DNA of 64,000 nucleotides from Calamus simplicifolius (lineage: Eukaryota; Streptophyta; Magnoliopsida; Arecales; Arecaceae). A program made the position numbers and the translations under genes. A model generated the notes under the pieces. That model saw nothing but the letters and a program-made list of their open reading frames with translations. It made no database searches and had not been told where the DNA came from. The stretch is taken from assembly GCA_900491605.1 (NCBI GenBank), contig UESW01003900.1:2838387-2902386 (forward strand), given 5' to 3'. Shown here in pieces: positions 57,266 through 64,000 of the stretch (the first letter of the stretch is position 1; each line of letters begins with the position of its first letter).

Positions 57266-57545
57266 TCAAGCGGTGCAGAAGCCTCGGCTAAGCCGGTGCG
57301 CATCCCTTACCAAAATCCTTGGCCAAACCGAGGGATATCTCCGTACCTTGGCAGGGCCAAGTAAAACACCGAAAAGCCTCGGCAACAACCGAGCGATATT
57401 CTTAAACCTCGGCAACAACCGAGTGATATTCTGAAGCCTCGACTACAACCGTGTGATGTATTATCTGAAACCTTGGTCAAGTCAAATGACGCACTCATAA
57501 AACTCTATCTGAAGCTCCGGCCTAGATGAGTAATCTCTCAAACAC
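57266..57545. repeat. CCTCGGCAACAACCGAG-type short repeats
   Basis: Roughly eight imperfect copies of a 28-35 bp unit with CCTCGG(C/T) ... ACCGAG(C/T)GATAT, an inverted-repeat pair related in core to the LTR palindrome CTCGGC..GCCGAG. It follows the 56-bp array directly. Confidence 0.65.
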
Positions 57546-57894
57546 TCTAACACAACTAAGACGTCCTATTATACTTCGGCAGAAGCAAGCAACCTTCTTC
57601 TGCTCAACAGTTAAGACACGCAAGCTGTCTCTTTCCAAAGAAATACCTGCTTTGTTCTACAAATGAGATCATGCTCACTATGTGGGTTCACAAGACTGCC
57701 CAGGTCTACCTCTGACCCAAGCAGGGATAAACGCTTTTCTCCATGGGGACCGAATATCGGTCTTAGCAAAAAAAGGTAGCAAGAATGCTGCCGAAATATG
57801 CTATGACACAAAAGCGTGATATGGGTGTAGCAACTCTCAAACATAATCCATCGAAAAAGAAGCAAATGCTAAATGAAGAAAGAATAAAACTTTC

Positions 57895-58661
57895 TTTATT
57901 TCTTCATCAATGAAAAAGAGTTACAACCTCCTAAGAGGCATTACAAGTGCATCGTGGCACAGGAAATAAAAACGAGTAAATAGCTCGACCGGACTGCTTC
58001 AGTCAGCTTCGGTTAATAATGATGTTTGGCATCTGACCCAAGAGATCAGACAACCAATCAGCTTGCCCTGAACCACCGGTTAAGGCCAAGCCAGCTTCCC
58101 ACGGGTCCTATGGATGCGCAAAGAGATCCAAGAACAGAAGGAAGACCCGTAGATGCTGATGCTGAGGATGCGTCTCCCCCAAGTGGGATGCTAGGCTGCT
58201 GGACACTGCCCGACTGTGAAAAGCGGGGGACAAGCAGACCAGCACTGCTCTCAACTCCCTCTTCACAGGCAAAAGATCCCCAGCCGGATGAGCTAAGGGA
58301 ACCAACCCGAGGGAGAAGGAAAAGTCCGTGCGTACTGTGGGGTACATGTGCACTTCCTACCCTGCGACCCCCACAGCAAACCACAAAGGACACACAGGAA
58401 GCACATATGTGCGCTCTCCATGTGATCTCTGCGGACCTCCCGTGCGCTCTCCATATGATCTCCAAAATTCCTCTCTTGAGGACGGTCTGCTCTTCAGCAA
58501 CTTCTTCATCACCCAGCTATCGGGGGAAGTCGACTTGCAAAAGAAAGCTCATTCTCTCCACCCTCAACCTAGGGGACACAGACATCATGAAAACTCTCAC
58601 AACTCACGGAGAAGAAAGCCTTGGGAAATAGCCTAACACGGCCCCCTCCTCCTATTTTATA
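57895..58661 (-). other. Candidate small transcription unit on the minus strand inside element C
   Basis: The minus strand has a good TATA box (TATAAAATAGGAGG, 58661-58648) and, about 760 bases downstream, a polyadenylation signal AATAAA at 57900-57895. Between them the longest frame (58465-58058, 135 residues, MEIIWRAHGRSAEITW at the start) is Ser/Gly-rich in its second half and matches nothing I know. A shorter upstream frame starts at about 58510 (MKKLLKSRPSSREEFW). A 24-28 bp direct repeat (GGAGATCATATGGAGAGCGC type) lies at the start of the longer frame. Whether it codes or is a non-coding transcript is open. Confidence 0.4.
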
Positions 58662-58669
58662 GGCAAACG

Positions 58670-59587
58670 ACCGGGAGCAGCTATTAGAGCGGAAAGCCCC
58701 GAGATTCAAAATGCCCTGGCCACACTACCACGTGGCATCCCAGGATGAAAAGAGCGCTCCTCGAAGCGTGCCAAACACGTTACCCATGCCATGACGCAGC
58801 CAGAAGATTTTCCTCTGATCCCGAACCAAAAGCCTTAAGTGCAGGAAATCGACCGCCGGTCCTTGAGATACAGGCCTGAGAAATCGCTCGATGAAAACGA
58901 CATGCTCCAATGGCGAACGAGTGCTTATGTCACACGCTAAAAAGACCTACATTGGAAAAAGCCGACGGGATAAATGACTCCGAAAAATAGCAAGGCATCT
59001 TTTGCAGCTTGCAAAGCCGTATTATCCATTTCGGCAAAAAGAAGGCCAACTCGCCTTGGAAAAGACAAGGCACTGGCAGAGTAATAAAAAGGCACATAAG
59101 TTAATTACTCCCCAATAAAGGCACATTGATATCCCCTGCTCCAGCCCAACCTCCCATTATGTCTTGGCATAAACCAAGACATTGCCTTGTGCTTCAACTC
59201 AAAGCTAAGATTGCCTCTATACTTCGGACTAAACCGAGGCATCTCTTCTCGGTTCAATATAACCGAGCGTTATGTTATGCTTCGATCCAGATCGAGATAG
59301 CTGCCCTTGCCTCAACAACAACGAAATACTCCTTATACCTCGGCAGAGCTGAGTATACGCAATGCTCCGGCTGAAACTCACGAGTTCGTTTACCTCGTCA
59401 AAATGGGATGCCATGCTCTAGCCTCGCTAAGATTACTAGAGATTCCCCGGAGGGTGGTTCGTTTCGTAAGACCCGAAGGATAAGAAAAAAATGTTCCGGA
59501 GGTGATAGCAGGCACAAAAAATACGAAAATTCCTTTCATTCACCACAAAAAGAGAAACAAAAGGAAAAGAAAAAGGTACATGAATCC
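58670..59587. other. Element C interior spacer with scattered CCGAG motifs
   Basis: No convincing gene was seen. Short inverted CCTCGG/CCGAGG motifs recur at 59160-59360, for example AAACCGAGGCATCTC and CTCGGCAGAGCTGAG, and recur again at 60230-60490. These look like degenerated copies of the LTR palindrome family. Confidence 0.45.
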
Positions 59588-59898
59588 TTACAGGGGCTTA
59601 TCATCTTCTCCAGCACCACTGAGCTTTCCCCGCGCCGCAGAGCTGGCTCGGCCACTTGTCGTTGGAGGGACGCCACCTACCTCTCAGCCGGCTGTTGTCT
59701 TGGCGGAGGAGCTCGATCTCTCTTGTAGTAACGCCAGATATTGCTCGGCTGTCTTCCGGATTTGTTCACGATCCGCGAATAGTGACGCTAAAACCTCCCC
59801 ATCGATGGTCACTGTGGTGCGGCCCCAACGGGGCCCCCCACGGCCGCTAACGCCACTGCTTGGTGTTTCGTCGATCGCCCCTCACCTCTGGAAGCCAT
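59588..59898 (-). pseudogene. Small minus-strand ORF of element C, unknown function
   Basis: It starts at the Met at 59898 (MASRGEGRSTKHQAV) and continues after a frameshift near 59815 as TVTIDGEVLASLFADREQIR, then KTAEQYLALLQE, an amphipathic helical stretch. An in-frame stop follows before an Arg/Ala/Ser-rich tail that ends at 59588. I do not recognise the family. It lies between the candidate unit at 57895-58661 and the PF04195-like gene, all on the minus strand, so it might be an extra gene or a detached exon. Confidence 0.4.
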
Positions 59899-60621
59899 CT
59901 CAGTATCTGAAAATCTGACAAGGTTAGCTGAAAAGATGATTAACGATGGCGCTCCTCCACTCGTTTTTAAACTGCTCCTGGCGGGTATCTCGATCGCCGG
60001 GACCATTAATTCCAACATTACTACCGCGGGACACGCCACATGTCACCACCTCAGCGGGTGCTCATAGGAAACGAAGAGTTCCGTTCCCTCATCGAAGAGG
60101 ATCATCAGTAACTTTGCGGCACTCGGGATGCACCCCCCTTTCTCAGGACCAAACCCCCTCCATTCGAATTATGTTACCTGAAGCTATATTCCTTACGCCC
60201 AAACCTGTGCGTCGGACTGGGGAACCTCGGCCGAAAGCATGCCTACTTCTTCACTCCGAACAAGCCGAACTGTTTAACCTCGGCTCTAACCAGGATACCC
60301 CTGCAATTCTCGACCATTCCCAGTCGAACTATCCAATACTTGGCGGGGCAAATTCCCTTGCCCGCTCCGAGCGGGACTGAAACTATGTTCTTCGGCAGCA
60401 CCAGACCATTTTATGCCTCGGCCGAGCTTGCCCATTCTCTACTTCGGACAAATCGGTAATCCTTATACCTCGGCCTCGACCGAGACGCCTATTCTAGCCC
60501 GAGTTCAATCAACTTAAGAGCGCGAACGAGTTATAATTTGTTCGCAGTCGGAAGAAAACTTGAGATAAAAGATAGCCAAGAAAACAAACAAATAGAGGTG
60601 AAAAACCCTTCATCAGAAATT
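59899..60621. other. Element C interior between minus-strand genes
   Basis: No gene was recognised. The minus-strand gene ends at 60622. The stretch contains CCTACGCCC/CGCCCAAACCTGTGCGTCGGACTGGGGAA near 60180-60230, resembling the sequence before the LTR (TACGCCCGAACCTACGCTTC), and further CTCGGCC motifs. Confidence 0.4.
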
Positions 60622-63590
60622 TCAGTCAGGCCACAAGTCCAAAAAGCAAAAAATACACAAATGACCCTCAAGGATCAGGGGCTGGATCAGTCCCAGCGGT
60701 ATCCTCAGCAACACTCGGAGAGGCTTGGCTGCTTCGCCCACTTCAAAAGTCATCTTTCCTTCGATGGCAAGCTTGGAGTATCCTTCGGGAGCCGCGACAT
60801 CGCTAGAGCCCAAAATTGCATCAAGATCGACGTCTGAGATGTTTTCGTACTCGACTTCTTCGGCCTTCGGGGTACAGGCCTCAAAGGGTTCAACATCCAA
60901 AAAGGAGAGGTCCCTCTCCGGATGCTCCCGAGATATTCTAGTCGGCCTCCTCCGCGCCGAGCTGAAAAGCCTCGGCACAAGTCGCATCTTGTTCACCCCG
61001 AAGTATGGCGAGATGCCTTTCAGCCTCAGCAACTTGGCTCCAGGGTGAGACGATTTCTCCTCAGTCTCGGCGACCCGCCCTTTGAGCTCTGAGCTCCTTT
61101 ATCGACTCGACGATAGTTCCCCTTGCAGGTCTCTAATTGGCTTCGGCCCTCCAATTTCGCCTTCTCCATCTGCAAACACAGGGTTAGCCGATGCAACAAT
61201 GAGCCGATAGGAAGATTAAAAAGACGATATCGTACCTCCTCCTCCTCCGAGCTAATCTCTTGGTTAATTCCTCGACCTCGCCGAAGGCCCTCAGCTTGTC
61301 GGCCTTAACCAGCTTGATCCTTCCTTGAGGTCGTTGATCCTCGACTGCCTGCCGTTGGCTTCTTCCTTGGACTAGAAGAGCTCATTATCAAGCTTGGCCA
61401 TTTTCTTGATGCCATCTGATATTGTCATCCCTAGAAACAATGCAATGATTTAGCTGCCGGACCTTCTCCTCCGACTTGCCAAGCATTCTGTTCAGGTGAT
61501 TCTTCTCAGCAGTTTCTCTCCCCAGCCTGTCTCGACTTTCATCGAGCTGCTTCCTAGCAGTTTTTATTTCTTTGGCATATCTTGATGTGACCGTGATAAC
61601 TCCAAGCATACTTTGTCATACCTCGCCCGAAGCCCTGTAGCTCCTTAACTTCGAGCCTTAATCTGGATACGTCGTCGAGGGTGGCCTAATGCAATCCCCT
61701 CGCCCTTGCCAAGTTCTTGTTGGCGGTATCCAAGACTCGCTCAAATTTGTCAGACGCCTCTGCTCACAATCGGAGCTCGGTACGACTCTCTTGGCCTGGA
61801 CGCTGGCCCCTGTCGCCAGGCTCAAGCGCCAGCACAATGCCCTAGTGATCAGAGCGCACTGCAAAACAAAACTCAAGTAAGAATATGGAAGCACGGTCAA
61901 GTTAATCAGAAAGCGCCCACTACTCTGAATAGCAACTCACCAGGGAGGTGTAAGACCTGGCTAGCTCCATGAGGGCGGAATTGTTGATTTCAGGAAGGAG
62001 ATGAATATCCTTCGCTGCGTTCCACTGACCGAATGCGGCGTCGATAAGATCCAAGTCTTCAAACTCGTTCATCAAGGGACCCACGCTCGATACAGCGCCG
62101 ACTTCATCAGAGCAGAGAACACCTCCTCGATAGCCGGATCCGAACTCCCAGGCTGCCCATTCGAGGGATCAGTCTGGGCAACCTCAGACTGAGAAGCTTT
62201 CAATCTCCTATCCTCCTTCAGCAAAATCCTGGCCTGCGATTCCTCAGATAACTCAGCCAGCCCAGGCCTTAATGTTCCCGAGGCTCCAGTGGGAGAGGCT
62301 TCGGCTGGAAGGTCATCATCCTGTCCCCTTTCCTCACCCAAGGGACCTTCTTCGATCATCGGCGCCTGCTCCTCCCCTGCGAGCTCCACCGAGGCCTCGA
62401 TCTGTTCACCAGCTCCTCTGACCTCCTCAGGAGGAAGCTCTCCAGCAGGAAATTCCTCTCGAGCCTCCATTACCGATGGCCAACGTCGCCGCCCTCTAAT
62501 CCCTCCGAGGGAGGCCCTTCAACGATAGGCCCACCCTGAACTTCCGACGGAGCCTCGTCCGGGCTATCCACTATCTCCACCACCAAAGGACAAGGGATCT
62601 GGCCACCCTCTCTGGGTCCTCCTCCGCCCTCTGCTCGTCATGACTATTGCTCCCTCCTCCAACTGAGGGGACCCCTCTCTCACTGCCGGCTCCCCCACAT
62701 CCTCTTTCCTCGATGGTAAAGAGCGCGGGCTAGCCCTCGCCAAGCCTCGGCGAGTGCTCTCCAGAAAGACGAACCTTCTTCTTAGGCTTATGCCTTTCTG
62801 CACTACTACCAGCCTCTCTCGGACGTTTGCCCAACTCTTTCTTTATGCGGCCCTCCAACGCAGATTTCTTGGCTGCTAGCGCAGTAGGTAAACAATCAGA
62901 CCGAGACATACTCTCGAAAAAAATCAATGGAAGGGAGAAAGAAAAAAACTTACCTTGTACGTCGACAGGGCTAAGTCCGGCGGCAAAAGAGCCTCCTCCG
63001 ATAGCAAAACATTGGCCGAGAACACTCGACCGTCAAGAAGGACCCCTAGGTCCTCCTTCTCTCGTTCAGATAGGGCTGGATGTGCTTCCATATCCCTAAC
63101 AGGGTTTCCCCATCCCCGTGGGAAGCCGGAACCGATGTTCCCTTCAGTGATAAAGAATCGAACTTCTATTCCTTTATGGACGACGGTTTATCCATGATCG
63201 TCCTGAATGACTTCCGAGGTCCGATATAGGACCACACCGAGCTCCTTCCGGACATCATATGGTAATAAACACAGAACAGGGACAGAGTTGCTATTACCTG
63301 AAACCTGGTTACACATCGAGATAAACCCGATGATACTCCCAGCTGTTAGGAGCCACCATTGTTGGACAGATGTTATAGAACCTCATGATCTTTCACTAAG
63401 GGGTGAAGGGGAAGTTGGAAGCCTGCCTTCAGGCTCTTCGTAAAGAAAGATCCCGCCCTCTAGCTCTTGCGAGACCCTATGCTTGGGCTCCGGCAGCCAA
63501 AAAATGACATCCGAGGGAATGCCATACTTCTGGCGTATTCTCCCCAAATCTTCAATAGCAATCTCTAAAATCAGGTCGCTAGGCCTCCAT
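60622..63590 (-). pseudogene. Antisense spliced gene of element C (PF04195-like domain plus coiled coil)
   Basis: Four exons: 63590-62954, about 62910-61941, 61858-61236 and 61169-60622. Donors (CAAG|GTAAGT, CCTG|GTGAGT, GGAG|GTACGA) and the last two acceptors (TTGCAG twice) were read directly; the first acceptor is approximate. Exon 1 carries the domain start (ATEDLGR-like IEDLGRIRQKYGIPSDVIFW) but a two-base loss at the start codon and a stop (GGAATAG) break it. Exon 2 has a basic segment (KKELGKRPREAGSSAERHK) and an acidic Glu/Ala/Gly-rich part ending LMKSALYRA. Exons 3 and 4 are coiled coil and an acidic end with SFLDVEPFEAC. Exon number and borders match element A. Confidence 0.75.
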
Positions 63591-63956
63591 TTGGGTTGAA
63601 AGAAACACCGAGTGACGTTGCAAAGAAAAAGGGGAACAGGATCCTCCAAGAAGGAACGAAAGGGCGCTACAAAAATTGAATGGCGCTGTTTCGACTTTGC
63701 TTTTCCCGAAGGAAACCGCCTCAAAGAGAAGATAAGACGTCTTGATCGGAACCCGGAACCGCCGTTGCAGGCGCCATAAAAACCGGGATTACTTCCCCAA
63801 CCGTTGCCCCTATAAAGCAACAGATCCGTCCCATAAAGGCAAGGCGGCCACGCAGCATCAATTAGGGTATCATTACGTAGGCTGTCAAATCCAAACCCAT
63901 TCAGATCGTGCCACCTGGAGTTGTACTCCCTACGCCCGAACCTATGCTTCGAACTA

Positions 63957-63970
63957 GGGAGTGGGGGGCA
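63957..63970 (+). other. Polypurine tract of element C
   Basis: AGGGAGTGGGGGGCA directly before the 3' LTR start, identical to the tract at 50497-50510. Confidence 0.75.
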
Positions 63971-63972
63971 TG

Positions 63973-64000
63973 TGTTGAGGGGTAAAATCGCCGCTGCATT
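63973..64000 (+). repeat. Start of the 3' LTR of element C
   Basis: TGTTGAGGGGTAAAATC matches the LTR start at 50513. Only 28 bases are inside the window. Confidence 0.85.

Larger units (their letters stand above)
50513..64000 (+). mobile_element. Element C: Tat-like Ty3/Gypsy retrotransposon, 3' LTR cut by window end
   Basis: Order: LTR (50513-51002), primer site, gag, protease, reverse transcriptase, two RNase H domains, integrase, 56-bp repeats, a 6-kb region read on the minus strand with the PF04195-like spliced gene and two smaller candidate units, polypurine tract (63957-63970) and the start of the 3' LTR (63973). It exceeds 13 kb, in the size range of Tat/Ogre elements. Gag-pol is heavily frameshifted, although protease DSG, reverse transcriptase YVDD and integrase TDNG are all intact at residue level. 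Confidence 0.88.

Noticed and set aside
56722..57291. 189-residue plus-strand ORF across the 56-bp repeats
   Set aside because: A repeat artefact; the frame shifts at units of different length and nothing outside the array supports a gene.
58026..58631. 201-residue plus-strand ORF in element C
   Set aside because: Low-complexity composition, no recognised motif, and the promoter and polyadenylation signals in this interval lie on the opposite strand.

Overview
This 64-kb window is plant nuclear DNA made almost entirely of nested LTR retrotransposons. The evidence is tRNA-iMet primer sites next to the Copia LTRs, SIRE-type Copia elements with an extra envelope-like ORF, Tat-lineage Gypsy elements with two RNase H domains and a spliced antisense gene, and an NBS-LRR type resistance gene fragment. 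A flowering plant is certain; a monocot is my guess. No intact host gene, rRNA, tRNA or CRISPR array was seen.

Layout. (1) 1-4614: 3' end of a Tat-like Gypsy element (A), holding its minus-strand antisense gene and a 1.46-kb 3' LTR. (2) 4615-6313: AT-rich DNA without a recognisable gene. (3) 6314-6931: 3' end of a minus-strand LRR-coding resistance gene, cut off by (4) a minus-strand SIRE-like Copia element (Copia-2) whose LTRs lie at 6932-9229 and 47542-49493. Copia-2 was itself hit twice. Copia-1, another minus-strand SIRE-like element, sits at 10711-20631 inside the envelope-like ORF, with target duplication AACAG. A Tat-like Gypsy element (B) sits at 22219-43281 inside the reverse transcriptase/RNase H region, with target duplication ATAAC. 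(5) Element B exists as a tandem pair: about 10.2 kb (23109-33275), including 312 bp of Copia-2 flank, recurs at 33437-43593 after 162 bp of filler. (6) 49494-49567: assembly gap. (7) 49568-51002: remnant of a further Tat-like element (D) whose LTR is also the 5' LTR of (8) element C (50513 to beyond 64000), related to A.

In the Tat elements gag-pol runs on the plus strand and meets a minus-strand spliced gene head-on. The plus-strand gene ends, and the minus-strand gene stops, on either side of a tandem-repeat block (24-bp units in B, 56-bp units in C). The antisense gene encodes an N-terminal domain of the Pfam 'putative gypsy type transposon' kind (PF04195, recognised from memory) followed by a long coiled coil. 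It has GT-AG introns, and in A and B a TATA box of its own. Nearly every LTR carries its own family of short tandem or dispersed repeats.

All coding regions are broken by stops and frameshifts. Several inactivating changes (protease Asp-Ser-Gly to Asp-Ser-Glu, integrase second Asp to Asn, Gln or Arg codons to stops) are C:G to T:A transitions, and the two B copies share the protease, integrase and one stop change. Coordinates of gag/pol boundaries and most repeat-block edges are approximate; LTR ends, target duplications, primer sites and splice sites were read base by base.
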